Of a DNA stretch of 64,000 nucleotides, positions 35,288 to 47,023 are shown in pieces (the first letter of the stretch is position 1; each line of letters opens with the position of its first letter). Both the position numbers and the translations under genes were made by a program. Source of the stretch: Myrmaecium sp. VS I D KN 1 (Eukaryota; Ascomycota; Dothideomycetes; Valsariales; Valsariaceae). The stretch covers positions 3,611 through 67,610 of the forward strand of contig JADQAV010000033.1 in the NCBI GenBank assembly GCA_019775845.1. The letters run 5' to 3'. Under the pieces are notes generated by a model. The model worked only from the letters and a program-made list of their open reading frames with translations, did not search any database and had not been told where the DNA came from.

Positions 35288-37495
35288 TGTGATGTAGGTG
35301 GTGTAGGTAGGGAGAGAGAGCACGCGAGGATGGAGAATGCGGGGAACTCAGGGCGTGTTTATCATTCGAGACGATGAGGTGCGAGGAGATCAATCGCGAT
35401 AAGCAAAAAGAACGAGTTCCGGCGGTCGCGTGTAGGTAGTGGATAAGGTATGAAGCTGAGGAAGAGGGCCGTCAAGGGACCTGCCCTGGGAGTGAGTGAT
35501 CGCGGTCGAACTTCCTGGGCCTTGGGGAGAAAGTGGTGAGCGAGGACGCACGCACGCAACCACCCGGCCCCAGGAGGGTATGCGGCGCCTCCGCTAGGGC
35601 GGGTATCAGCCTACGGGCAAGGGTCCTCTCCGCCCAAAACTAGCCCCTTCCAGGCAACTCGGGCTACGATAAGGTGTCCACTTGCGCAGGGTGGCCAAGG
35701 CTATTCTTGTACCTGAGCTCTCGGCGGGGCTGCACTCATAAATAATGTCTGGGACGAGGAGCAAAGTGACCCTCGGGCAGGATGGCCGCCAGCCAGACCA
35801 GACACGCGACGAGGCTACGGATGCACGGGGGGCCCATGATTAACGGTCCGCACTGGCGACGAGGTCGAGCGGGCCTCGTATCGGAGCACTCGTACCAGAG
35901 TCGCAGAAATGCAGTTCGCGGAGGCGGTACTGCGATCTTCCCAGCAGTTGACGTGGCTGTGGAATGCTCAACCGCTGGTTGGTTTCACCAGGTCAGTCAA
36001 GCTTTGTTAGGGATGCGAGGTGGAGATCTGAGACTGATCTTCCTGCTCCATCATAATTTTCTTTCACCTCCGAGTCAGGTCTGTAAACATTGACGGAGCC
36101 TTGTGTTGCCTAGGAGAGAGATAGAGATTGGGTTGCAGATCCCATCCGCAACGCGCCGACGACTCCACGCTCTCGTCTGCTCACAAATATCTAACTCTGC
36201 TGCCATCGCCGCCCATGTCCAAAACTACTCGCGATGTGCTCTTTACGCCCCTCTCCTTCCATTTGGACTGCGCTACCGCAGTGGAAGGTTTTCCAACAAT
36301 CGTTACGCGCGCAGAGGGACCCCTCTGCTCTTTGTGCGTCACCCCCTGGCTGGCCCATTATCTAAAAGGCTCGGCGCGCCTGTCACATGAAGCGCGCTCT
36401 TATGCACTTCGCAATCCTGTGCGAGCACCCTTTCGTCCACCGAGGTTGTCTGCGCAGAAGCGGATGTCATGCTGGGTAAACGGTCTCTAATGCTGAGCAC
36501 CCTTCCCTGCGTTGCGCAACGTTCACCAAACTTCTTCACAGTTTCATAAAGAGATGTCCCTGATGCAGCCAGCACCTTGACATACCTACCGTTTTGTGGC
36601 CGGGCCTTTAGGTCTGTGTAGTGGCCCCGTTCGGTCTGGCTAATATACGTGGACGTTGTACGTATGCTTTCGACGACGCGGCACAATTATGTTAAATTGC
36701 CTCGGCTATGTTTTTGCGAGAGGCTAGATTCAACATGCTCTTGCCTATTCAGAGAAGTCTATAGCGGACATAGGATATACTCTGTGGTAATTAGGCAGTT
36801 GGAGTGAAGTTCACCAACCGGTAGGTATACGGGTTCACAAAATACGCCCCGCTGTCATCCACTGTCGCTGCGGTACCAAGGCAGACCTCCGCGGTCCTTG
36901 GTTAACTTGCACAAAAGTGCAGGTGGCACGACATTCGTTATTATAAAGTTGACGGAGCGGTTGTAGAAGTGTACGGTCCATGACGACTGTTACAGGTGCA
37001 GTTCAGAGGGAGGAGATAGCTACATAGTAAGCTTGGATAGCTTCGATGGGATGAACCCTATGATAATAGGACTGGGCTTCCGTTGCAACTCATCAAATGA
37101 CAATCCAAGGTTTAGCTCCTGAGCATTAAAAGCCACATGGATTAAGTACCTATATTTGCTGCTTAGAGAAAGGGTCGGAAAAAAATGAACGGTAGGCGTA
37201 ACGAGCTGTCCTTGCAACATTCCAGGTCCACGCGGAATGTAAAGGATAGAAATATTGACATGCGGCGGCGAGCAGTTTGCGCCGAATTGACAATGCCTCA
37301 AATGCTCTCCATTTGACAGATCCGAGGAAGCTGTCACAGCTGTGTTTGTAAAAGGCCCGCATCTGTTGGAGCGTCATCTCTTGCCAAGCCCCGGCAAATC
37401 CCGCACTCGAATGATCGAACAGCCGGCAACTTCACAAACCTCAAGCTACAACCATCACGACCGCACTTCTCCACTCTACCCGTACACCACCAACC
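35288..37495. other. Intergenic, divergent promoters, no gene recognised
   Basis: 2.2 kb between the 1,303-residue protein gene (-) and COX4 (+). Frames up to about 120 codons exist on both strands but show no family-like composition. Confidence 0.55.
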
Positions 37496-38386
37496 ATGCT
37501 TCTCCAGCGCTCTGCAATTGCCGTCGCCAGGCGGGCGGCCGTCATGCCCATGGCTAGGCGCACTTTTGCCTCCACTGTCATCCGCAGTAAGCTTAAGAAG
37601 CACTAGAACTTTCTTCATCAATTCGGCTGACAGGGCATGTCATAGGGTCTGCGAACGTCGAGCCTGAGAAGAAGTACAAGAAGCTTGCGGGTATGAGGCA
37701 TTGAGCGCGACTGGGGTGCGTTGCGCAACCAATTGCTGATCCGGGCCTACCACAGAAATTCAGTCCGAGGAGGATCTTCTTCCCCCCGGTGCCCGCCCTG
37801 GTACCGTCCCCACCGACGTCGAGCAGGCTACCGGTCTTGAGCGCTTGGAAATCTTGGGAAAGATGGAGGGCGTTGATATCTTCGACATGACTCCTCTTGA
37901 TGCTTCTAGGAAAGGTACGACAATTTGATGGTAGAACGGGCGAAGGAAGCGCCGGAACAGTAGGAATCGGCCTAAGCCGGCGAACGAAACCCATTCTGAT
38001 GCCCAATTCAACGTCCAGGAACTCTCGACGACCCTATCATCGTCAAGTCCTTCGGCGACGAGCAGTACGCCGGCTGCACGGGTTACCCTGCCGACAGCCA
38101 CATCGTGCAATGGCTCACCGTTTCCCGCGACCGCCCCATTGAGCGTTGCCCTGAGTGCGGCAGTGTTTACAAGATGGAATACCTTGGTCCCCAGGATTCC
38201 GGTCACCACGACCACCACCACGACCACCGTATGTCAACCCCGATTATCCCGGTTTGGGAATCTTCAAGTGCAGTTTGACGACTAACATGTAATCCAGACG
38301 GTGCCGACGCCGACGGCGCGCACAACTACCAGGGCGAGCCGAAGACTTTCGCCGACTACGTCAAGCCTGAGTACAGGTACCGGTAA
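37496..38386 (+). CDS. COX4: Cytochrome c oxidase subunit IV (vertebrate Vb type)
   Basis: Five exons, 37496-37586, 37646-37690, 37756-37914, 38019-38228 and 38298-38386; 197 residues. Exon 1 is an Arg/Ala mitochondrial presequence (MLLQRSAIAVARRAAV). The mature part reads EEDLLPPGARPGTVPTDVEQATGLERLEIL, then GTLDDPIIV, YAGCTGYPADSHIVQWL, and RPIERCPECGSVYKMEY with the Cys ligands of the subunit's zinc site; it ends TFADYVKPEYRYR. A His-rich patch (HHDHHHDH) precedes the end. The protein is a peripheral matrix-side subunit of respiratory complex IV. For exon 2, an acceptor at 37633 is also in frame and would add four residues; I prefer 37645 because the likely branch point CTGAC lies at 37627-37631. 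It converges with CGI121. Confidence 0.94.
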
Positions 38387-38614
38387 ATCAGTCATAAAGG
38401 ACTTTCATTGTATATTAGCCGAAGGTTCTTTTGCAGCTCGGTGTGGAGATGCGGAGTTAGTTATGGGGTTGGTGACCCGTGTCTGTAGCATAGTCAGTGG
38501 AGCAATCTGTTCTAAGTATCAGGGTTTGTGATATCCTCTTGCTGCTATTCAACTAGGCGTGTGATCTCACATTTTTTTCCTAAAGTTATTGGATCCTACG
38601 TCGCATAATGCACC

Positions 38615-39478
38615 TCATGATCCCTTCAGCGCCATGATACCCAATACACAAGCCTCCATCTCCCTCTCGTCAACTTCCTCCTGGTCGTTGGCTCCGTTCG
38701 AGGCTCCATTCACCGTCGCCTCTTTTCTCGGATCTTCCTCTCCCACGGCCCTCGCGTACTTCCCCTTCTTTCCCTTCTTACCCGGTCCGCTGGCGGTGAC
38801 GTCGGCATTGAGTTTGTACACCTTCTTGATGCGGGGGATGTCCGCTGATTCAGCTAGGGCTTCGTCGGTGAATGGGACAAGCGTTCCTTGCACGTGCGTC
38901 GTCAGATGCGAAGCGATGGAGTCTGCAGAAATGGGCGAGGCTGAGTCCGGTAGGCCGAGCTTGATCGCGAGGAGAGTCTTGGTGCTAGGTTGTATGCCAA
39001 AGTGACGGAATGAGTCGGCGATCTGGAGGGATGGGTCATGTTAGTTGGAAGCTTGGGTGAAGGCGCGCACGCTCTGTTCCGGTCCGGTGGCATGAACAAG
39101 TGGAAGGAAAGAGTAAATAAATGAATAAATAGAAGCTGTTAACCTACATTATTGTTCGGGTTGAATGAAAAGACGATTTCGGAGTGGACGTTGCGGCTTT
39201 TCAGACGGCCGCTCACCATGTCATTGATGGCCCTGGATACGGCTGCGAATACATGTGTGCTCGATAGCATCTGGCGCTTCATTAACACAAATCATGATGC
39301 AATTACAGTCGAGGGCATGCAGTACCATCGTGGCATCAAGGAAGGCATATTCGAACTCCGGATTGCCCTCCAGAAGTTGCTGGCGGAGAAAGGAAGCATT
39401 CTCTACATCCTTGAACAGCGCGAGATAGATGGGATAGTCTGCAAGGAAGGGTAGGTGGGCAGTGTGCACCAGCGCCAT
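38615..39478 (-). CDS. CGI121: EKC/KEOPS complex subunit Cgi121
   Basis: Three exons, 39326-39478, 39148-39270 and 38615-39022, all phase 0, with introns of 55 and 125 bp; 227 residues. Family landmarks are the start [31 protein letters not shown], the middle [40 protein letters not shown], and [10 protein letters not shown] after the second splice. The partner binds the kinase Bud32 in the KEOPS complex, which makes t6A37 on tRNAs and supports telomere upkeep. The C-terminal region carries a Lys/Gly-rich segment ([18 protein letters not shown]) and an acidic tail as an insertion relative to yeast. The gene shares a 663-bp divergent promoter with the Zn2Cys6 gene. Confidence 0.92.
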
Positions 39479-40141
39479 GTTGGAACAAGGCGGCTTAACG
39501 AGACCAAACTACGATCTGATGCTTATATGTTTGATCTCCTGCAGAGAGGCAAGGCTGTTCTGGGTCTCCGTGCGGCTTCCGTCTGACTCGATCCTATAAG
39601 GTACTCCCCAAAGAACGGTGATCGAGGACGGGAGCGTTGACGGCTCCAAGACTCCGATTTTAGGCCTTGAGAAATGTTTCGGATGCCTCCGAAATTATAC
39701 CTGTATAGTGGGTAGTCGGCGCGGAGCGGAGGTGTTGGTCTTCTCAAAAATGTTTCAGATCCTGGAGCTTCCTCGTTCTATTTAGTCTCGTCGTTCTTCG
39801 AGTAAGGTACATAAATGGATCTAAAAGTAGGTAGTACTTAGCGGAAAGCTAGATCCCGTGACCTGGGGACATCGCAGGTTCAGAAATGATGGCTGTGTCT
39901 CATAGGGAAGCCCCTAAAGATTGGCATGCCATGTTTGCGCGTCGGCATATCTCTATATCTCCATTGCGCTTCGAAACAAGACCTATCTTCGTCTTCCACA
40001 GCGAATTGCTTTCGCTGGTCCCCAGACAGGCCGCTCGCGTAGTGGGTAGCACGCGCCTCCGCGACCCAGCTGACGTTCCTCACGGCATCCTCCGTATCCC
40101 CTCGAGGTCCATCGACGGCGATTGCCATCCCTTGACTGATC
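39479..40141. other. Divergent promoter region (CGI121 / Zn2Cys6 factor)
   Basis: 663 bp between two outward-facing start codons. No other gene is seen. Confidence 0.6.
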
Positions 40142-43137
40142 ATGGGCCCCAAGCGTGCATCTTCTGCCGATGGCCCATCAGCACCCAAACTATCGAAGAC
40201 TGAGCACAACACTCCGGAGGACTTCTCCAATTCCGTGAAGAAGAAACTCTCGGCGTCTACTCGAACGGGACAGGCTTGCGACCGCTGTAAGGTAGGAAGC
40301 TCCCCGTTGCGCCATTGCGCTCCGCCTCGCGCTGAAAGAACAAGGAACTAACCTGGCGCTGGAACAGGTTCGCAAGATCCGCTGCGATGGACGTCTCGGA
40401 GGCTGCACGCCGTGCATGCAAAACCACACGCCGTGTAAAACCACCGACCGGATAACAGGCCGAGCGACCACCAGAGGCCATGCGGAAGCTCTAGAGGCCG
40501 AGAATGCCTACTTGAAGCAAGTGATCAGTGACCTTCAGGGCCAATTGAGGGATCTGGGCGTTGAGGTTAAGCCGATCACGCCGATGTATACTGGTTATTC
40601 CTCCGTTCCAGTACCTGCGTCGCAACCTGCACCATGGGCTGGCATGGGCGACCAAAACCCGGGAGTAGCTCCATGGACGGATCAATCCTCCTTCACAGCC
40701 GATCCGCATAACATGCTATCCTACCCTGGGCACACCGCAGATGGTGCTGCGCATCAGAGTATCGAAGAGACTATCCTCAGGTCTCTCCCGGCATACAAAT
40801 CCGCCTTTCCTGGAGACAATTATCTGGGCGTATCTTCCGGTCATTCCGTGCTTAGTCCGATCAAGGGCATGTCTCTGACGCTCTTTGGCACCGAAATCGA
40901 TCTCGCAGACTTCGTACCTGATGACCAAGGAGATGACACGTTTTCAACCACCTCGTACCAACATACATTGCGGGTGATCATGAAGAGGGAAGAGGTTGAA
41001 CAACTGGATTTACCTGCATACGAGGAAGCACATCAACATGCGCTTTGGTATATCCGATCACTCAATCCATACATGCCCATACTGTCCAAACCTGGATTTA
41101 TGAATCTGGTAAGTCTTTAGCTACGAATAAACAGCACTTTCATACTAACTCTCGCAGCTCTATAGAATTTATCACGAACCCAGCTACACAGCTACAACCG
41201 CGGAAATCGTTATTGTGCATATGGTGCTAGCTCTGATCAAGTACCAAGTTGCGATTCGAAACGCCCAGCCAGCCTGGCTTGAAGAAGCCAACAAGCATTA
41301 TCGCTTTTCTCTTAGCAAAGTTTATGACCTTGTTACCAGCCACACCATAGTGGACGTGCAAGCTATGACTCTGATCTGTATCCATATTCGGAACTTCCCC
41401 AAACCAGGAGCCGCTTGGCTTATGTGTCAGATGACCCTCTCTATGGCCATCGAACTCGGTCTGAATCGCTCAGTCAAGGCGTGGGCTGATACCGCACCTA
41501 AAAGAGACTCGGAAGAAGTCGAACTGCGCAAGAGACTATTTTGGACAATCCACGGTCTCCATGTAGGTCTGAGCGGTAAGCTCGGGCGTCCAATGCCATT
41601 ACGGATGGAAGATGTGGACGTAGAGATGCCAGAACCGATGATCGATGCGCTTCCAGACGAGACTCTCACTGATTTCCACCGTTGCTCGTTCCACATAGGA
41701 ATAATCGCCTCGAAAATGGGAGTCCTCTTCAATCAGATGTATAGCACATTATACGCTGTCCGCCAGCAACCAGATACTTACGAAACTACTCTTCGAAAAT
41801 TGGAGGATGGATTGCGACAATGGCGAGATAACGCACCTCGTGAACTTACAGATCCGGAACGCATCGCCCCGGAAGATCGCATTTTCTCGCTATATGTTGA
41901 ATGCTGGGGTGCCGAATACGATCTCCTCCTACATCACCCTGCAGTGTGCCGATCGAGCAATCCGCAAGTCATCTCAGCGAACCTCACTGTTTGCCTGAAC
42001 GCGAGCAATCAGATGTTGCGGACCGCGGAAGAGTTGCGGAAAGCGCGCAGTCTCGACATACCCTGGATCAACTGCACCACACATATTGCAGCGATCTTTA
42101 CCGCGCTCTTCGTGCATTCCCAGCGGAAGGACGAACTCACTTCCACCGACCTGCTTCGCCTACGAGGGGACATGGACATGTGGCTGGTGGTTATGGGTGA
42201 ATTTGGACAGCTTCTCGGGACTGGTCCTCGTCTGCGGAACGCTTTGCAGCAGATCATCGATCGATCGCTGAATAATATCAATGACCATCTCGTGCAGAAA
42301 ACAGCATCAGCAGCTAGTGCTGCTGCGGCAACCGATGCGCTGACTAACCATCCACACCCAGAAACGCCTGGAGCAGCTCATGCGTTCTCAAGCAATGGTG
42401 GCTACGCCCCAGCATTTGAGGGAACCCCCGGTTCTTCTAATGATACCAAACCCTATATACCTCCTGAGGAACCTACACTTACTCCGTCTACGGCCTATCC
42501 AGTGGCTCCCTCATCTGGTCCGTATCAGTACCAGGAGCCTTCGGCGACAGTGCCAGCCTATCCTCAAACCAACACCAACGCCTTTGACCAACCAGCCTAC
42601 TCGGTCCCGGATTCCGATCTCGATGTCGCTCAAGCAGCCCACGCGGCCGCCGTTGCATCTGCCGCCACGGCTACAGCGGCTTCAGCAGCGACGCGACCGC
42701 AATCGACCGCCTATATGTACAATCCTCCCGCGCCGACGGCGGGCGCTCCCAGTGCCTCGTCCGGACAGCTGCAAGATGGCATCGCGGCCAACGCAGCATG
42801 GAGGCAATGGACGCAGAACGCGGTCACGAACTTAACGCCGCAGGACTTCGCTCGGCCGCAAGACCATCTCTACTCGGCGAACGCGCTGATGGCCCTGGGC
42901 GGGCGCGATGCGGCGGCCGATGCGATTACCCCCGGCACCGCTGCCACGCCGGGAGTCACCAGCATGCCTGCTACGATCAATGGACATGCGCAGCCTGTGT
43001 GGCCGGTGGTGTCGTACCATATGCAAGACTACTTGCACCAGCAGCCGCAACAGCAGCCGCAACCACAACCGCCGCCGCCGCATGTACAGCCTACACCACC
43101 AGCACAACCGCAGGGGCCTGGGCAGCATTCTCATTGA
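40142..43137 (+). CDS. Zn2Cys6 fungal transcription factor with fungal_trans domain
   Basis: Three exons, 40142-40291, 40368-41108 and 41158-43137, all phase 0, introns 76 and 49 bp; 956 residues. The zinc cluster is split by the first intron: exon 1 ends ACDRCK and exon 2 begins VRKIRCDGRLGGCTPC, then CK, giving the six cysteines of a C6 binuclear cluster. A short coiled coil follows (EALEAENAYLKQVISDLQGQL), probably for dimerisation. The fungal-specific regulatory domain covers about 285-620, with KRLFWTIHGLHVGLSGKLGRPMP as the characteristic RLFW..(D)R.....GRP block. The C-terminus, about 250 residues, is Ala/Pro/Ser-rich and ends in a Gln/Pro tract (QQPQQQPQPQPPPP), as in activation regions. 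Target genes are unknown, and I do not recognise a named orthologue. Confidence 0.92.
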
Positions 43138-45692
43138 TTTGATAGGGAGCCGTATTGGTTTGCCTCGGTTCTTTACCACGGTATTATCTTCCGACTGTTA
43201 AGGTGCTCCCGCTTCATCTTTTCCAGTTTTATGGGCGATTGCTTATTTGGGTTGTTTCTTTCCGTCATTGATAGTGATATCACTTCATCTATTCTCCCTC
43301 CCTCCACGGAGAAGACACTTTTCAAAAGTGTTTGGGTTCGGCGCATCTCGAAAGTTCTTTCTGCCGCTCAAGGATGGATGGAAAACGCTGGTCTTTTTCT
43401 TTCTTGTTCCTGATCCTCTCTTCTTACTTTCTTCTGGTGTCTTCTTGCATCCTCGTGGTAACGGGGGGTGGGAAAAGCCGGTATGGGATTTTTGTTTGGG
43501 TGAATCGATTCAGTGATTCTTTTGCTGGTAGGTAGCTGGTCCTGGGAGGATTTCCCACATGACTGTGCAGGCTTGCGGAGTCAGTTGGCGTGCGTGGGCG
43601 TTGTTTCATTTCATGGTTGGTTATCTCAGGAGTTCGGACTGCGGCCGGATGATCTCTCAGGCCTTGCGCGGGATTTCAACGGGAGGACTCGTGTTTGAGG
43701 CTTTGAAAGGGAATTGGAAGCCTTGAATACCTTCCACGTCTATTTCCCACCTTGTCTGGTACGAGAGGGGATCACCTTTCGTGACGGGTGTCAAGCTCCC
43801 TCTCCGCCTTCCCTTTCGGGTGGTGTTCGATTATCATACTCCGTCAGGTACTAAGGTAGTAGCTTGATATCTTTAAACTAAGTCCAGGAACATGCTCTGT
43901 CTCCTACTCTTTTCCTTCTTCTGGCGTGAGTCTCTTTTGGTGTCGAAGCGCGTCATCGTCTCAACACGACGATGGCGCCAGGCAAGGCTGGTGGCCGGCC
44001 GCGCTTTGCCTGCCTGAGGACTAATCACACAAATTACCTTACCATCCGTGCTATTCTATCCGACTTGGGTTTCAGTAGTTCATTCTATTTCCTCCGGTTC
44101 TTCAGGACATCGATCATCCATATCATCGCCATATCTCGCTCGTCTAATCGACACACCTAACAACCCACCCTATATGAGTATCCATCGTTGATAATGAAAA
44201 CTGAGTGGTCTGTTTCGTCGGATGACAATTCCGATCAGCAACGAGCATGAAAATGAAACAGATGAGCCCCGGAACAGTGCTACTGCTGCTACTGCTGCGC
44301 CTTCATCGTGTGGAGAAGAGAGGGGGAGGCTTGGAGGGTTGGAGAAGGAAACGCTCTGACCAACATGGTCTCCCATCCATCCATCTCCTCCCCCGTCTTC
44401 TATAAATATATAAATCCACCTCCAATATTCTCAAGTCAAGAGGGCGGGTACTATTGTTCCGCGCTTGCGGAACGGGGGTGCGGAAACATCCTTAGGGTAT
44501 TTAGCTACTTAGTGGAGCAGACTGCTACTATACTGGTGACGGTAGGTGTGCGCGCATGTGATTATCTTCTTATTATATTGAGGAGCTTGTGATTGTCTGA
44601 GTCAGTCAGGAGAAGGAGGACTAGGAGGAGGAAGACGGGGAGGATCCGGTAGGCTGGCGCCTAGGGCAGGTTACCTGAGTACCTACCTTACTCCAACACG
44701 GTGTTGATTTGAGAGGAGCTACGATAGTACCGTATGTAAGGGTATGTACTGTATCAAGTTCCCCCACCCACTCACCTTACTCACTCATTCCCCCGTCCAC
44801 TCTCTTGTTGTTGAGGTGGGGTTGGTTGTTAATGGAGGTTCTTCACGGTGGCCCGTCGCGCTGTTATCACGGACGGTATCGAAGTGGCATGGATGGATGG
44901 ATGGAGGGGTGAATGGAGGGGGACCAGGTGGGCATTCTCGAACGCCATCGTCTTCTCTCGAGGAGACGGGGTGCTGGGGCCAGAGACCGGGGCGGAAGGC
45001 AAGGGTGAGGGCAAGGGCAAGGGCATCTTGCGTATGCAGAGGCAAGGATATCCAGCAGTCGAGGCTCCGCTGGCGGGGAGGGGGGGCCGCGGCGGTCGAA
45101 GCAGCAGTGCTGGTCCCCGCTATCGTTTGTCCCACAGAGGATGCAGAGGAGCATGAGAGAGAGAGGCGTTTTTCTTCTCGTCCATACGGATGGGGCTCTT
45201 GTCAATCGACTCACAGGGTACGAGAGGCTAAATAACTCTGGGTACGGTAAACAGCTGCTCTGACTATCAGGAGAAAGTGAATTGTATGAATTTCAGCTGC
45301 CGGGTCCGCTTCAGCGTTTAGCCCCCCCCCATCCGAACGGCGGACGGCGGGTGGCCGAGGACTAGTGAGCAGTGCAAAGTGCCTGTCCCTTAGCGAATTT
45401 CCAACATCCGTCCGAACAAACCACTCGCCGCCGCCCTTCACCAGCACGCCATCCTCCAACTGGGCAGCATCCGCACATCGCACATCCCATCCCACGCCTG
45501 TTACCCCTTCCGCCTTCCGCACGCACACGCCGCTGTGTCTTACAGACCGCCCTGCGACCGCCCTGCACAACACATCCCCGAAGCGTCCACCCGTCTCTCC
45601 CTCTCGCGTTTTTATATCTGCGCAAGCACCCGCCCGTCCCCCCCTCCCTCCCCTCTTCTTCTTCTTCTTTTTTTTCCCCTTCCCTCCTCACG
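43138..45692. other. Long intergenic region, no gene recognised
   Basis: 2.6 kb between the Zn2Cys6 gene and APT1. The segment just before APT1 is C-rich and pyrimidine-rich (about 45400-45690), as is common in fungal 5' UTRs, and includes a poly-T stretch. A GGAT tetramer run lies near 44890. No protein or RNA gene can be supported. Confidence 0.55.
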
Positions 45693-46515
45693 ATGTCCGG
45701 GCACTCTGCCAACACCGCGTCCGCCGCCGAGAAGACGGCCACGTCCGCCCATCCGCCCCCAGGCAAGCCCGACCCGACCACCCATGCCTCCCAAAGAAGA
45801 CTCTCCGCCGCCGCTGCCGCCGGCGCCGCCGAACTCGCCGGTCTTAAAACAAAGCTCAAGAACGCCCTGCGGCAGTTCCCCGACTTCCCCTCGCCCGGCA
45901 TCCTGTTCGAGGACATCCTGCCCATCTTCTCGAACCCGGACACGCACGCGGCCCTCGTCCGGGCGCTGGAGCTGCACGTCGCCCAGAGCTTCGGCGGCGG
46001 CGACGCCCACAACAAGCCCGACGTCGTGATCGGCCTGGAGGCGCGCGGCTTCCTCTTCGGCCCCTCGCTGGCCATGCGCCTGGGCGCCGGCTTCGTCCCG
46101 GTGCGCAAGCAGGGCAAGCTGCCTGGCCCGACCGAGACGGCCGGCTACAAGAAGGAGTACGGCGAGGACTTCTTCCAGATCCAGAAGGATGCCATCAAGC
46201 CCGGTCAACGGGTCATCATCGTGGACGACATCATCGCGACGGGTAAGTTGTACTGTTTCCCTGCGTCCGCTGGGCGCTTTTGTGCAGAGCAGACCCTTGC
46301 GGCAACGTACAGCGCTAACGTTTTCTATTACCACAGGTGGCTCTGCCGCTGCGGCTGGATCGCTGGTCAAGCAGCTCGGAGGTACTCTGCTCGGATACGT
46401 CTTCCTTCTTGAGCTGGACTTCCTCAAGGGACGCGACAAGCTGGATGCGCCCGTCTGCACCCTGCTCTCGGGCCAGGAAAAGTCCCTGGAGGAGCAGCGG
46501 AAGGAGTCTTCCTAA
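45693..46515 (+). CDS. APT1: Adenine phosphoribosyltransferase
   Basis: Two exons, 45693-46242 and 46337-46515, with a 94-bp intron (gtaagt...cacag); 242 residues. The frame is open upstream to 45372, but the ATG at 45693 fits the family better. An N-terminal extension of about 50 residues precedes the core: [21 protein letters not shown], then [44 protein letters not shown], and the PRPP-binding loop [14 protein letters not shown], which the splice completes. The enzyme salvages adenine with PRPP to give AMP and pyrophosphate in the cytosol. All conserved motifs are present, so it is probably active. Confidence 0.95.
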
Positions 46516-47023
46516 ATCATATTTTTTCTCTCGTGCAACATACTATTCCTACGACTCTCGGATCTATTGACGTACACGCACATATACACGCATCATTTGC
46601 GATCTACAATTGCTGGCGTTTTTTGGGGGTGGCTTGTGCCTGGGTACTATCATGCATGGAACTGGGATGGAGGAGGGGTAATCCGGGCGGGAGGCTGGTC
46701 TTTTCTGTGAATAGAGAGGGGGGTTTGAGTCGCAGGGGATGGATCGCGCCCCTCAAAAAAGTCTCAGTTATATATATCAACAACCGGGTTATAAAGTCTA
46801 CAACTCTGAGCAATTGAATCTCGAATGATTTGTGCTCCTCTGCACCAATGATACGATATAGGCGCCCCTGCTTGGGAGAAATGTCTCTCCTTCGGCGTGA
46901 TGGCGCCGGGATGTTTTCACCCCCTCCGAACCCCTCCCAGCCCTGTACTGTACCCCACCATATAATCCCTAACCCCACCTACTAGGTACGCACCGATTTC
47001 GCTCTCCGTTCCGACTGACTCTC
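46516..47023. other. Intergenic, no gene recognised
   Basis: 508 bp between APT1 and the RidA-type gene, both on the plus strand. It contains CTGTACTGTACC near 46945. Confidence 0.6.

Noticed and set aside
45362-46460. Long minus-strand frames over APT1
   Set aside because: Antisense shadows of a GC-rich coding exon; APT1 has all its motifs.
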